This document shows, one piece after another, positions 41,223 through 50,551 of a stretch of DNA of 64,000 nt (position 1 is its first letter; every line of letters starts with the position of its first letter). Origin of the DNA: Veillonellaceae bacterium. Its GTDB lineage: Bacteria > Bacillota > Negativicutes > Veillonellales > Dialisteraceae. The notes under the pieces were generated by a model that did no database searches, had not been told where the DNA came from, and saw only the letters and a program-made list of their open reading frames with translations. Location of the stretch: contig DAJPGA010000001.1 in the NCBI GenBank assembly GCA_025992895.1, forward strand, positions 1,630,501 through 1,694,500, read 5' to 3'. The position numbers and the translations under genes are program-made.

Positions 41223-42188
41223 TTGAATTTTGTTGATGCAATAGTGGCGTTTTTAAATATCGGGCTCTTCAGTTCCCTGATCAGTCGTTTCACAGGTGCC
41301 AATACCGCCATACTGGTTTTCTGCAGCTTATTGTACTTAGGCTGTGAACCTCTGGAAACGATCGGCATTATGCTGACTTACCTGGTATTTTTAAGACTGA
41401 CCATATATACACAGAACCAGAAGCTGAACTTTAAAAAGCTGAAGGTCTTCAGGGGATTCAGAGTATTTTTCCCGATACTTCTGATCGTCATTTCGCTTTT
41501 CCTTTATCCGTTCGCTGCTTTAGCTATTTTCCTGTTCTTATTCATGACGGAAATTCTGGCTAAGATGAAGGAAGAAGTACCAGATGACCGTCAGATGACG
41601 ACTTCACAGCTGATTCCTTATATTGCCATCGGATCTGTACTCATCACTGTATCCATGATCTGCGTAAAATTCATTCCTGCTGCTTATTACTACATTTTTG
41701 GCGGCGCTGCAGGTCTTCTTCTTTGTTTCTTCTTCTGGTGGCTGGGACAGGACAGAGACCGTCTTTCTTCCATCTGGGACAAGGTCATTATCCTATCATT
41801 CATTCCCCTTGGTCTTTTTGGATTTGATATCGCAGACTGGCTCGATGATATGCGCCGCAATATCAATCCGACACCGATTGCCTACAACCTGCCGTTCATT
41901 TTCCTGCCGGTTCTCTACGTAGGTTTCCTGATGGCAAATATCCTTTTCGGCATCTTCTCTCTTTCCGGTATGGTCATTGTTTTCTTTGGCGCACTTGGAC
42001 TCCGCCTCTTCGGTTACTATGAAGTATCCAGAAAAGGCAAGGCAAACCTGCTCTCCATTGGAATTACAGTTCTCGCTTTATTCCTCCTGTTCCTCACAGC
42101 TCCGGAACCGACTGGGGTTTCCAAACTCGTAGATGCTTTCCTCCCGACGAGCTATTACCACTTCCAGGGAATACTGAATATGTTTTAA
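41223..42188 (+). CDS. Multi-pass membrane protein of unknown function
   Basis: I do not recognise this protein. It has about 321 residues with eight to ten hydrophobic segments and almost no long soluble loops. A cytoplasmic-looking charged stretch is near QNQKLNFKKLKVFRGF, and an acidic loop is at DWLDDMRRNINPTP. There is no signal peptide or known motif. The most likely start is TTG 41223 (NFVDAIVAF), because AAGGAG lies nine bases upstream and the promoter excludes the ATG at 41190. It is monocistronic, with its own promoter and terminator. Confidence 0.75.
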   Translation: MNFVDAIVAFLNIGLFSSLISRFTGANTAILVFCSLLYLGCEPLETIGIMLTYLVFLRLTIYTQNQKLNFKKLKVFRGFRVFFPILLIVISLFLYPFAALAIFLFLFMTEILAKMKEEVPDDRQMTTSQLIPYIAIGSVLITVSMICVKFIPAAYYYIFGGAAGLLLCFFFWWLGQDRDRLSSIWDKVIILSFIPLGLFGFDIADWLDDMRRNINPTPIAYNLPFIFLPVLYVGFLMANILFGIFSLSGMVIVFFGALGLRLFGYYEVSRKGKANLLSIGITVLALFLLFLTAPEPTGVSKLVDAFLPTSYYHFQGILNMF

Positions 42189-42206
42189 AATTCACTAATA
42201 AAAAAG

Positions 42207-42236
42207 AAAAGCCATGCGGCATTCCGCATGGCTTTT
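42207..42236. terminator. Terminator between the membrane protein gene and nth
   Basis: A perfect 13-bp stem (42207-42219 / 42224-42236) with a 4-base loop, flanked by A and T runs. It serves both convergent genes. Confidence 0.9.
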
Positions 42237-42259
42237 GTATTGCTTGTAATATATCCGGA

Positions 42260-42913
42260 TCAGCCTTTCCACGGCGGGACGCTGACTGTGCAGGAGGGAC
42301 ATACATCCTGCAGGATACAGGTTTCGCAGTCAGGCTTTCTGGCATGGCATACGCGCCTTCCGTGCCATATCAGCCAGTGATGCGCTGCTGACCAGTCCTT
42401 TTTGGGGATGGCCTTCTGAAGGCCTTCCTCTACTTCAAGCGGTGTTGTGCCCGTTGCAAGTTTCAGACGGTTGGCTACTCTGAAAACGTGTGTATCGACT
42501 GCAATGGCAGGATATCCCCATACAACACTTCTTACAACATTGGCCGTCTTTCTGCCGACGCCTGGAAGTTTTACGAGCTTATCAAAGTCCTCCGGGACTT
42601 TTCCATCATATTCCTCAGAGAGCATATGACACATTCCCAAAAGGTTCTTTGCCTTGGATTTATAAAGGCCGCAGTCATGGATTTCCCGTTCAAGCTCCGC
42701 CTGTGTCAATGCTCCCATCTTTTCCGGAGTATCAAGGCGCGGAAAAATCCTGTCAGTAATAATATTGACGCGCTTATCCGTACACTGGGCAGAAAGTATG
42801 ACTGCCACGAGCAGTGTAAAAGGACTTGTGTATTTAAGCATTGTCCCTTCCCCCGCATAAGCAATGCTGAGACGCCTCAGCTGCTCTGCCTTTATTTTCT
42901 TCGTGACCCTCAT
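42260..42913 (-). CDS. nth: Endonuclease III
   Basis: Nth is a DNA glycosylase/AP lyase for oxidised pyrimidines. The 217-residue protein has LLVAVILSAQCTD, the helix-hairpin-helix LPGVGRKTANVV with its catalytic Lys, VDTHVFRVANRL (catalytic Asp) and the [4Fe-4S] cysteines in CHARKPDCETCILQDVC. The ATG overlaps the trxB stop by four bases. Confidence 0.96.
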   Translation of the reverse strand: MRVTKKIKAEQLRRLSIAYAGEGTMLKYTSPFTLLVAVILSAQCTDKRVNIITDRIFPRLDTPEKMGALTQAELEREIHDCGLYKSKAKNLLGMCHMLSEEYDGKVPEDFDKLVKLPGVGRKTANVVRSVVWGYPAIAVDTHVFRVANRLKLATGTTPLEVEEGLQKAIPKKDWSAAHHWLIWHGRRVCHARKPDCETCILQDVCPSCTVSVPPWKG

Positions 42914-43830
42914 TTACCGCTTCGCAGCAAGTAGTCGTGAGCGGCTAATGCTGCGGCAGCCCCCTCTCCTACAGCAATAATGATCTGCTTGTTCTTGCAG
43001 TCTGTGACATCACCAGCTGCATAAAGGCCGGGAATGTTTGTCTCTCCGTCCTTATTGGTTATGATTTCTCCCATGCTGTTAGTCTTCACGTCTTCTGGAA
43101 GATAGGAATTATTCGGAATGCCGCCTGCTTCTACAAAGACACCATCGACGGCAAGTTCACGCTCTTCTCCATCACTCTTGCGTTTTACGACAAGGGCATT
43201 CACCTTCTTGTCACCCTTGACTTCTTCAGGAACATAACCGATAAGGGCTTCTACATTAGGCAGTTCTTCCATGCGTTTGACCATGATTTCAGCTGCTTTA
43301 ATGCGGCTTCTGACCACAAGGTATACCTTCGGGCAAAGATGTCCTAATTCTACAGCTGCCTGTACAGCGCTGTCTCCGCCGCCGACAATGGCAACGGTCT
43401 TATTGCGGTAGAATGGAGCATCACAGGTGGCGCAGTAGGATACGCCGCGGCCTGTAAATTTGGCTTCTCCCGGTATATCCAGCGTGCGGCTGTGCTTGCC
43501 GGCTGTAATAATGCAGACCTTCCCGACGACAGTATTTCCATCATCCAGATGAAGGACGAAATTTCCATCTTCATTCTTTTCAAGATTCATGACGGCTGCG
43601 GTGATAAATTCAACCGGGTATTTTCTTACATGTGCTTCCATCTTGTCTGCCAGATCAAAACCGGAAATGGATTCGAATCCGAGATAATTTTCAATTTCAC
43701 TGGTCAGAAGCATCTGTCCGCCAATATCATTTGAAATAATTTTTACGCTGAGCTCCTTGCGGGAAGCGTATAAAGCAGCGTTCAGCCCTGCAGGGCCTGC
43801 ACCAATCACAATAACGTCAGTAATATCCAT
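42910..43830 (-). CDS. trxB: Thioredoxin-disulfide reductase
   Basis: TrxB passes electrons from NADPH to thioredoxin. The 306-residue protein has the FAD loop VIGAGPAGLNAALYA, the redox pair YCATCDAPF, the nucleotide motif GGGDSAVQAA and the late AAGDVTDCKNKQI. I chose ATG 43830 (MDITDVIVIG), with AAGGGG seven bases upstream; a longer reading would add 26 unusual residues. This is a second, stand-alone reductase beside the AhpF-like fusion at 5901-7526. Confidence 0.95.
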   Translation of the reverse strand: MDITDVIVIGAGPAGLNAALYASRKELSVKIISNDIGGQMLLTSEIENYLGFESISGFDLADKMEAHVRKYPVEFITAAVMNLEKNEDGNFVLHLDDGNTVVGKVCIITAGKHSRTLDIPGEAKFTGRGVSYCATCDAPFYRNKTVAIVGGGDSAVQAAVELGHLCPKVYLVVRSRIKAAEIMVKRMEELPNVEALIGYVPEEVKGDKKVNALVVKRKSDGEERELAVDGVFVEAGGIPNNSYLPEDVKTNSMGEIITNKDGETNIPGLYAAGDVTDCKNKQIIIAVGEGAAAALAAHDYLLRSGK

Positions 43831-43919
43831 ATATATACCCCTTTCATACATATCGAAAATTTTCATTATTACAATTTCTATTATATCCGTTTGCTTCGAT
43901 TTATGCAAACTCCAGCGTC

Positions 43920-45569
43920 TTAATGATTCAGGAAAGATTTCCCCAGTCCCTTGTATCCTATGAATTCCCTCAGCAGTGAATTATCCGGAACAACTGACGC
44001 ATCCAGTTCCCGGAATGGGCGCAGGAATTCAAGCAGCCGCTGCGCCTCCGCATAAGCTTTGCTTTCAGGCCTGATATCGTGAAGAAGCGGTTCAGCCATT
44101 TTCTTAAGGACCGGTATTTCGTAAAGTAAAGCTGAATTGAATACGACATCGGCCCTGTTCTGGTAATGGAAGATATTCTTTCCTTCTCCCTGCCTTACAC
44201 TATCCCAGACCTCAAGCGTATGCTCCGCCCCGTTTCCTCTGAACTGGACGTCTCTCACAAGTCTTCTTAAAAGTCTTGTATCGGAGGTGGAAATACGGTT
44301 GTGATCATTAATTGTCAGCTGTGTCAGAGCACTGACATAGACCCTCATGCATTGATAGCCTGGAACGAAGTATGTCAGCGCAGGATTAAGCGCATGAAGT
44401 CCTTCCACTAAAATAGGCTGTCCCTTTCCAAGTCTTACCGTTTCCTCGCTCATTTCCTTTTTCCCAGTGATAAAGTTGAAATGAGGAAGATGCACTTCTC
44501 CGCCTTCGAGAAGAGCGGACACGGTATTTTCAAATAAAGAAATATCGAGTGCCTTCGGGCTTTCCCAGTCTTCCTCGCTCATCTCGTCACGGTTCCGGAA
44601 ATAGTCATCCAAAGAGAGCATGACCGGTTTCACGCCATTGACTCTCAAGTGGACAATCAGCCGTTTCATGAACGTTGTCTTGCCGGAGGAAGAAGGTCCT
44701 GCTATGCACACAAGCCGTATATTGGGCTTCTGCTCGCAGATTGTATCTGCCAGTTCAGCCAGACGTTTTTCATGAAGCGCTTCAGCAATGGCAATAAAAT
44801 CATAGATTTTGCCTGTATCTATGGCATGATTAAGTTCCGCCAGATTATGGCATCCAATTAATTCACTCCAGTTCTGGGATTCCAGAAAGACGCGTGCAAA
44901 CAACGGGGCTTCCTCGCCGAATTTCAATTCCTCCTCTCCAGGCTGCGGAATCCTCAGCAGGAATCCGGGCGCATAGGAACGAAGGATGAATTGCCTGACA
45001 AAGCTCATATCCGGAAGCATCGGCCCGAAGAAGTAATCAATGACCTTTCCGCACTGATCCACATCCAGATGATCAATATCAAGCTGGGAAAGGAGCTCGG
45101 CATCCTCCTGGAGCCCCTTCATCCGGAGAAAGGCAATGGCTCTGCTTTTCCCCACTATGATTTTGGTAATGTCCCTTCCTTCTCTGACAATATCCCGCAT
45201 TCTTTCTGAGAGGATATCCAGCTCTTTCTGGAGCGGTATATGTCCGTCTTTGAATTCGCAGTAAATGGATTTCCCCAAAGAATGCTTGATCTTGACATCC
45301 GCTTTTGCCCCGTAGACTTCTTTTACCGCGCACACCAGAAGCATAATGGCGCTCCTGAGATAAGCCTGGTGGGCCTTCGGAGATTCCAGTGATATCCACT
45401 TGACGGCTCCATCACTTGGAAATGGCGTCTGGAAATCTATAATATCTCCGTTAAAATCAGCCAGCACCGCATCTGTGCGCTTTCTTGCGCCGCGTACGAT
45501 ATTCCATAAATTCTGCGGAGTAGCGCCATCAAAGAAATGGTACTCCTTGCCTTCACATGTAATATTCAT
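43920..45569 (-). CDS. ThrRS-like N-terminal domain fused to uridine kinase domain
   Basis: About 549 residues. The first 60 or so resemble a TGS-like domain, and 60-240 resemble the second additional domain of threonyl-tRNA synthetase (e.g. HSLGKSIYCEF). From about 285 a P-loop kinase of the uridine kinase/phosphoribulokinase family follows: IAGPSSSGKTTFMKRL (Walker A), LSLDDYFRNRD, ILVEGLHALNP and RDVQFRGNGAEHTLEVWDSVRQGE. This fusion is known in Firmicutes but its true substrate is not settled. The start is ATG 45569 (MNITCEG), with GAGGG eight bases upstream. Confidence 0.85.
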   Translation of the reverse strand: MNITCEGKEYHFFDGATPQNLWNIVRGARKRTDAVLADFNGDIIDFQTPFPSDGAVKWISLESPKAHQAYLRSAIMLLVCAVKEVYGAKADVKIKHSLGKSIYCEFKDGHIPLQKELDILSERMRDIVREGRDITKIIVGKSRAIAFLRMKGLQEDAELLSQLDIDHLDVDQCGKVIDYFFGPMLPDMSFVRQFILRSYAPGFLLRIPQPGEEELKFGEEAPLFARVFLESQNWSELIGCHNLAELNHAIDTGKIYDFIAIAEALHEKRLAELADTICEQKPNIRLVCIAGPSSSGKTTFMKRLIVHLRVNGVKPVMLSLDDYFRNRDEMSEEDWESPKALDISLFENTVSALLEGGEVHLPHFNFITGKKEMSEETVRLGKGQPILVEGLHALNPALTYFVPGYQCMRVYVSALTQLTINDHNRISTSDTRLLRRLVRDVQFRGNGAEHTLEVWDSVRQGEGKNIFHYQNRADVVFNSALLYEIPVLKKMAEPLLHDIRPESKAYAEAQRLLEFLRPFRELDASVVPDNSLLREFIGYKGLGKSFLNH

Positions 45570-45652
45570 AATTGCCACCCTCTAAGATTCATCTTATTTC
45601 ATTCTAGCATAATATAAATCAAGCTGTAACAAGTATATGCGGGCAAAATAAA

Positions 45653-45683
45653 AGAGAGACCAGGAACAGTCTCTGATCTCTCT
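45653..45683 (-). terminator. Terminator after leuS
   Basis: On the minus strand, an 11-bp stem (AGAGAGATCAG / CTGGTCTCTCT, one G:T) is followed by TTTATTTT. Confidence 0.85.
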
Positions 45684-45694
45684 AATTTTTTATT

Positions 45695-48163
45695 TTATTT
45701 AACTACGATATTAACGATTCTTCCAGGAACCACAATTGTTTTCACAATTGTCTTGGCTTCGATGAATTTCTGCACTTCAGCAAGTCCTTTTGCCAGATCC
45801 GCAATTTCGTCCTTTTCCATGCTGACTGCCACTTTGATCGTAGCGCGGACTTTGCCATTGACCTGAACAGCTAATTCCACTTCGTCAACAACGAGGGCTG
45901 ATTCATCGCATACCGGCCATTCTGCATCATGGACACTGTTTTCCTTCTCGCCAATCTGCTGCCAGAGTTCTTCGGTGATATGCGGAACAAATGGAGCGAG
46001 CAGAATCAGCAGGTTGCGGACAAGTTCTTTTGCCAGCTTGTCTTCGATGACGGAATGTGTCTCGCTGAAGCGGTACATTTCATTGACCAGTTCCATAACA
46101 GCGGAGATTGCCGTATTGAAAGCAAACTTGCCGTCAAGGTCTTCTGTAACCTTGGAAATCGTCTGATGAAGCTTTCTTCTGAGTGCAAACTCATCTTCAG
46201 AAAGGTCGCCCTTGGATTCCTTGTCGAAATCCTGATACTTTTCTACGATAGCCCATACTCTCTTCAGGAAGCGGTAAGAACCCTCAACGCCCTGATCGGA
46301 CCATTCGAGATCCTTTTCCGGAGGAGCAGCAAACAGGATAAAGAGTCTTGCTGTATCAGCGCCATATTTCCCGACGATTTCTTCAGGGGAAACAACGTTG
46401 CCGACAGATTTACTCATTTTGCCGCCGTCTTTGAGTACCATGCCCTGGCAGAGAAGGTTGGTAAATGGTTCAGGATAATCTACCATGCCTTCATCCTGCA
46501 GCACTTTCATAAAGAAACGGGAATAAAGCAGGTGAAGGATAGCATGTTCAATGCCGCCGATATACTGATCGACCGGCATCCAGTAGTTAGCCTTTTCCTT
46601 GCTGAATGGTTCTTCTGTATTGTGCGGATCGCAGTAGCGCAGGAAGTACCAGGATGAATCGATGAATGTATCCATTGTATCGGTTTCTCTGGTTGCATCA
46701 GCACCGCACTGCGGGCACTTGCAGTGGAGGAATGTTTCACTTGTCTCAAGCGGAGAGGTTGCTCCGGCTACGAAGTTGACATCTTCTGGAAGAACTACAG
46801 GAAGATCCTTTTCCGGCACCAGGACATTGCCGCAATGCGGGCAGTGGATGATCGGAATCGGGCAGCCCCAGTATCTCTGGCGGGAAATCAGCCAGTCCCT
46901 CAAACGGTAGTTGACCTTGCCGTTTCCGATTCCCATTTCCTCGATTTTCTTTGTAATAGCTTCGCGGGCTTCTTCAGAGGTCAGTCCGTCGAATTCGCCG
47001 GAATTGACAAGGAATCCGTCTGTATCGTATGCCTTATCCATGTCTTCCAGCTTAAGATCATGTTCCTTGTTCTGGATAACCAGCTTGACCGGAAGATTGT
47101 ACTTTTTCGCAAATTCCCAGTCTCTCTGGTCGCCCTGCGGTACAGCCATGACAGCGCCTGTGCCGTATTCATAAAGAACGTAGTTTGCAATCCAGATCGG
47201 AATTCTTTCTCCTGTCAGCGGATGAATTGCATAACTTCCAGTGAACATTCCTTCCTTAGGAGCATCTTCGGCAGTACGGACAATATCATTTTCATTTCTC
47301 ATTCTTTCAATGAAAGTTTCAAGAACTGCCTTATCAGGATTACTCTCAATCAATTTCGGAACAAGCGGATGTTCAGGGGCAAGCACCATGTAAGTAACAC
47401 CATAAACGGTATCCACTCTTGTTGTGTAGACCGGAATCTGTTCATCCATGCCTTCGACAGTAAAGGAGAACTGTGTACCGGTTGATCTGCCAATCCAGTT
47501 TCTCTGCATCGTCTTGACACGTTCCGGCCATCCGGGCATGTGATCAAGGTCTGCCAGAAGGCGGTCTGCGTAAGCTGTAATTTTCAGGAACCACTGGGAA
47601 AGATCTTTCTTTACGACAGGGTTCTTGCAGCGCCAGCATTTCCCTTCTTCGACCTGTTCATTAGCAAGAACGGTATGACAGCTGTTGCACCAGTTGACCT
47701 TGGCTTCCTTCTTGTAAGCCAGTCCTTTTTTGTAGAAGATTTCAAAAAGCTTCTGTGTATGCTTGTAGTAATCTTCGCTGCAGGTCAGAACTTTGCGGTC
47801 CCAGTCATAAGAAAGGCCGAGTTCTTTCTGCTGTCTTGTCATATTGTCAATATTGGAATAAGTCCATTTTGCCGGAGCAATTCCGTGCTGGATTGCTGCA
47901 TTTTCAGCCGGCATGCCAAAAGCATCGAATCCCATCGGATGGATGACATTAAATCCCTGCATTTTCTTGAAGCGGGCAACAACATCACCGATAGAGTAGT
48001 TTCTTACATGTCCCATATGGAGGTTTCCTGAAGGATAAGGAAACATTTCCAGTACATAATATTTTTTCTTGCTTGGATCATAGTGAGTTTCAAACGCTTT
48101 GTTATCCTCCCAAATCTTCTGCCATTTTTTCTCGATTTGCTGAGGGATATACTTTTCTCGCAT
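45695..48163 (-). CDS. leuS: Leucyl-tRNA synthetase
   Basis: LeuS charges tRNA-Leu. The 822-residue protein has the HIGH box ([15 protein letters not shown]), zinc-type cysteines (WCNSCHTVL and WRCKN), the editing domain ([22 protein letters not shown]), a second CPHCGNV zinc segment and the KMSKS loop ([13 protein letters not shown]). Length is normal. The 5' leader is short, and no T-box is visible upstream. Confidence 0.97.
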   Translation of the reverse strand: MREKYIPQQIEKKWQKIWEDNKAFETHYDPSKKKYYVLEMFPYPSGNLHMGHVRNYSIGDVVARFKKMQGFNVIHPMGFDAFGMPAENAAIQHGIAPAKWTYSNIDNMTRQQKELGLSYDWDRKVLTCSEDYYKHTQKLFEIFYKKGLAYKKEAKVNWCNSCHTVLANEQVEEGKCWRCKNPVVKKDLSQWFLKITAYADRLLADLDHMPGWPERVKTMQRNWIGRSTGTQFSFTVEGMDEQIPVYTTRVDTVYGVTYMVLAPEHPLVPKLIESNPDKAVLETFIERMRNENDIVRTAEDAPKEGMFTGSYAIHPLTGERIPIWIANYVLYEYGTGAVMAVPQGDQRDWEFAKKYNLPVKLVIQNKEHDLKLEDMDKAYDTDGFLVNSGEFDGLTSEEAREAITKKIEEMGIGNGKVNYRLRDWLISRQRYWGCPIPIIHCPHCGNVLVPEKDLPVVLPEDVNFVAGATSPLETSETFLHCKCPQCGADATRETDTMDTFIDSSWYFLRYCDPHNTEEPFSKEKANYWMPVDQYIGGIEHAILHLLYSRFFMKVLQDEGMVDYPEPFTNLLCQGMVLKDGGKMSKSVGNVVSPEEIVGKYGADTARLFILFAAPPEKDLEWSDQGVEGSYRFLKRVWAIVEKYQDFDKESKGDLSEDEFALRRKLHQTISKVTEDLDGKFAFNTAISAVMELVNEMYRFSETHSVIEDKLAKELVRNLLILLAPFVPHITEELWQQIGEKENSVHDAEWPVCDESALVVDEVELAVQVNGKVRATIKVAVSMEKDEIADLAKGLAEVQKFIEAKTIVKTIVVPGRIVNIVVK

Positions 48164-48296
48164 AATGTCACCTTCCGTTTATTCTGATAATTAGATAATT
48201 ATCCGTTTTATATAGTTGTCATATATTATATAGCCCGCACTATCCTCTAGTCAAATCATCCGCCTGCCGCATAAACGATAAAATAAGGGAAAACAG

Positions 48297-48331
48297 AAAG
48301 ATGGCAGTACGAAAAACGCACTGCCATCTTT
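48297..48331 (-). terminator. Terminator after the gamma-carbonic-anhydrase-like gene
   Basis: A perfect 12-bp stem (48297-48308 / 48320-48331) with an 11-base loop, downstream of the stop on the minus strand. The U-tract is weak (CTTTCTG). Confidence 0.7.
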
Positions 48332-48372
48332 ATTATCATTTATGAAATGATTTCCAGTAATACCGCTCCCTG

Positions 48373-48930
48373 TTAGACAATTGGTTCGTTGTGATAGAGC
48401 TCGCCATCGATATCCGGTTTTACACCATATCCAATAGCCCATTCGCATTTATACTTCAATGCCTGTGCATGGATGTTTTTCATCTTATCAATGGTCTTGA
48501 TTACCTTTGCCGGAACACCGACAACGAGTGAGTTCGGAGGAATGACCTGATTCTCCAGAACCAAAGCGCCGGCTGCAATGATAGATCCTCTGCCGATCTT
48601 GGCCCCTGTCAGAATGGTGGAATGCATACCGATCAGTACATGATCTTCAATTTCGCATCCATGAACGCAGGCACTATGTCCGATTGTAACATAGTCACCG
48701 ATGATGCACGGGTTATTATCTGCTACATGCAGGCAGCAGAGATCCTGTACGTTGGAGCATTCTCCAACGGAAATGTAGTTGACATCGCCTCTTGCAACAA
48801 CGCCTGGCCAAATGCTGGAATATTTTCCGATTCTTACATCGCCGGACAGGAATACACTTGGTGCAACGAAAGCATTTGGATCAATCTGTGGAACTTTACC
48901 TTTGAACTGCTGATTGGATAACGTATACAT
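48373..48930 (-). CDS. Gamma-carbonic-anhydrase-like hexapeptide-repeat protein
   Basis: A 185-residue left-handed beta-helix protein. It has hexapeptide repeats (VFLSGDVRIGKYSSIWPGVVARGDVNYISVGE cut at natural repeat borders) and the metal-ligand histidines in LHVADNNP, TIGHSACVHGC and IGMHSTIL. These fit the YrdA/CaiE/PaaY group of gamma-class carbonic anhydrase homologues. The metal site looks intact, but real activity cannot be told. Monocistronic. Confidence 0.85.
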   Translation of the reverse strand: MYTLSNQQFKGKVPQIDPNAFVAPSVFLSGDVRIGKYSSIWPGVVARGDVNYISVGECSNVQDLCCLHVADNNPCIIGDYVTIGHSACVHGCEIEDHVLIGMHSTILTGAKIGRGSIIAAGALVLENQVIPPNSLVVGVPAKVIKTIDKMKNIHAQALKYKCEWAIGYGVKPDIDGELYHNEPIV

Positions 48931-49031
48931 AATTTAAAGCCCCCTTACGTTTCAATATAAACGTTTGCTTACGTCTAGATTATACTCCTATATTTTTCGA
49001 TTTTCTATAAACAATCCCTTAAAATAAACAA

Positions 49032-49060
49032 AAGAGATGCCCCGGAAAGAGACATCTCTT
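49032..49060 (-). terminator. Terminator after lysA
   Basis: A perfect 8-bp stem AAGAGATG / CATCTCTT, with TTTTGTTTATTTT following on the minus strand. Confidence 0.75.
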
Positions 49061-49073
49061 AAAAAATTAAAAA

Positions 49074-50348
49074 TCATTTTTCAACTTTAGCTGTATTTTC
49101 TTTCAGGGACGGGAAGTCCAGTGTCGCAAAGAGATCAAACAGTGTTTCATTTCTTCTGATCTGCTGCACGCTCCCATCTTCATGAACCATAATTTCCTGA
49201 TGGCGGAGTCTTCCATTATAGTTGTAGCCCATGCTGTGGCCATGAGCGCCGGTATCATGGATAACAATCAGATCTCCCATATCAATTTCCGGGAGCTTGC
49301 GCTGGATGGCAAATTTATCGCAGTTTTCACAAAGAGAGCCGACTACGTCATATACATGATCTTTGGGGGCATCTGCCTTCCCGAGAACAGTAATGTGATG
49401 GTAAGCCCCATACATGCCTGGACGCATAAGATCGGCCATGCATGCATCTACTCCGATGTAGTTCCTGTAAATATTCTTGTAATGGATGGCCTTTGTCACA
49501 AGGAAGCCGTACGGACCGGTAATGGCCCTGCCGCATTCAAAGCAGATCCTTGTCTTTTCAAATCCTGCCATTTTTTCTTCGAAGAGTTTCCTTGCGCCTT
49601 CTCCCAATCCTTCAATGTCGACTGCTTCCTGTTCCGGAAGATAAGGGATGCCGATTCCGCCGCCAAAATCAATGAAATCGACAGTAATCCCCTTTTTGTC
49701 TCTGATATCATTGGCAAGGTCGCACATCATTGAAATCGTGCCTAAAAGGCCGGGAAGCTCAAGTTCTGCGGAAATGACCATCGTATGGATTCCGATATAG
49801 GAAATGCCTTTCTTCTTAGTCCAGTCGACACAGGTCATGAGCTGGTCATAAGTCATGCCGTACTTTGCTTCTTCCGGTGTCCCTATAATTGCATTGCCTC
49901 TTGTCAATTCCGGCCCCGGATTGTAACGGAAGCAAATCCTTTCCGGCACAATCTGAAGTCTTTCCAGATCATCCAGATTTGAAACATCGTCCAGATTAAT
50001 GATGGCACCCAGTTCATGTGCCTTAATGAATTCTTCATCAGGCGTATCATTGGCAGAAAATACGATTTCCTCCCCTTTGATTCCAACTGATTCAGCAAGG
50101 ACAAGTTCAGCCATCGAGCTGCAGTCCGATCCGACGTCCAGCGTTTTCAGGCTTTTCATGATCCAGGGATTCGGAGTCGCTTTTACAGCAAAATATTCAT
50201 GGAAGTTGGGATTCCAGGAAAAGGCTTTCTTAAAGCGCTTGACATTATCTAACATGCCTTTTTCGTCGTAGATATGAAAAGGTGTACCGTATTTGGCAGC
50301 AATATTCTGAATTAACTCATCACTAAATGGAACTGTTTTAACGCTCAT
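49074..50348 (-). CDS. lysA: Diaminopimelate decarboxylase (LysA-like, fold III PLP enzyme)
   Basis: This enzyme would convert meso-diaminopimelate to lysine. The 424-residue protein has the PLP lysine in YFAVKATPNP (Lys56), SDCSSMAEL, the glycine loop FGGGIGIPY, ECGRAITGPYG and the C-terminal VGSLCENCDKFA and HDTGAHGHSMGYNYN. The active-site Cys-Glu context is CENCD, not the classic CESGD. This is a recognised subgroup in anaerobes, and the PLP lysine is present. Monocistronic. Confidence 0.88.
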   Translation of the reverse strand: MSVKTVPFSDELIQNIAAKYGTPFHIYDEKGMLDNVKRFKKAFSWNPNFHEYFAVKATPNPWIMKSLKTLDVGSDCSSMAELVLAESVGIKGEEIVFSANDTPDEEFIKAHELGAIINLDDVSNLDDLERLQIVPERICFRYNPGPELTRGNAIIGTPEEAKYGMTYDQLMTCVDWTKKKGISYIGIHTMVISAELELPGLLGTISMMCDLANDIRDKKGITVDFIDFGGGIGIPYLPEQEAVDIEGLGEGARKLFEEKMAGFEKTRICFECGRAITGPYGFLVTKAIHYKNIYRNYIGVDACMADLMRPGMYGAYHHITVLGKADAPKDHVYDVVGSLCENCDKFAIQRKLPEIDMGDLIVIHDTGAHGHSMGYNYNGRLRHQEIMVHEDGSVQQIRRNETLFDLFATLDFPSLKENTAKVEK

Positions 50349-50490
50349 TAGCCTTCCCTCTTTCTATTGATTTTCCCTGTATCAGGATAATTGACTCATT
50401 ATAACATACGTTTTAAAACTTGACTACATTGAGGATCGCGCGTGCATGCCGCAATCAGTGATGATATGAAAATTTTAAGACTTATAAAAA

Positions 50491-50520
50491 GTCACCACAC
50501 ACCTGGTGCATGGTGACCTT
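50491..50520 (-). terminator. Terminator after the first binding protein gene
   Basis: On the minus strand, a stem GGTCACCA / TGGTGACT is followed by TTTTTATAAG. Confidence 0.8.
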
Positions 50521-50551
50521 TTATATTGATTCATACGTTATTCACAGCTGA

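Noticed and set aside
45929..46657. Long plus-strand frames opposite leuS
   Set aside because: Antisense to conserved synthetase motifs; composition not protein-like.
48164..48372. T-box riboswitch upstream of leuS
   Set aside because: The gap is short and already holds the terminator of the next gene; no T-box core (TGGNACCGCG-like) is visible.
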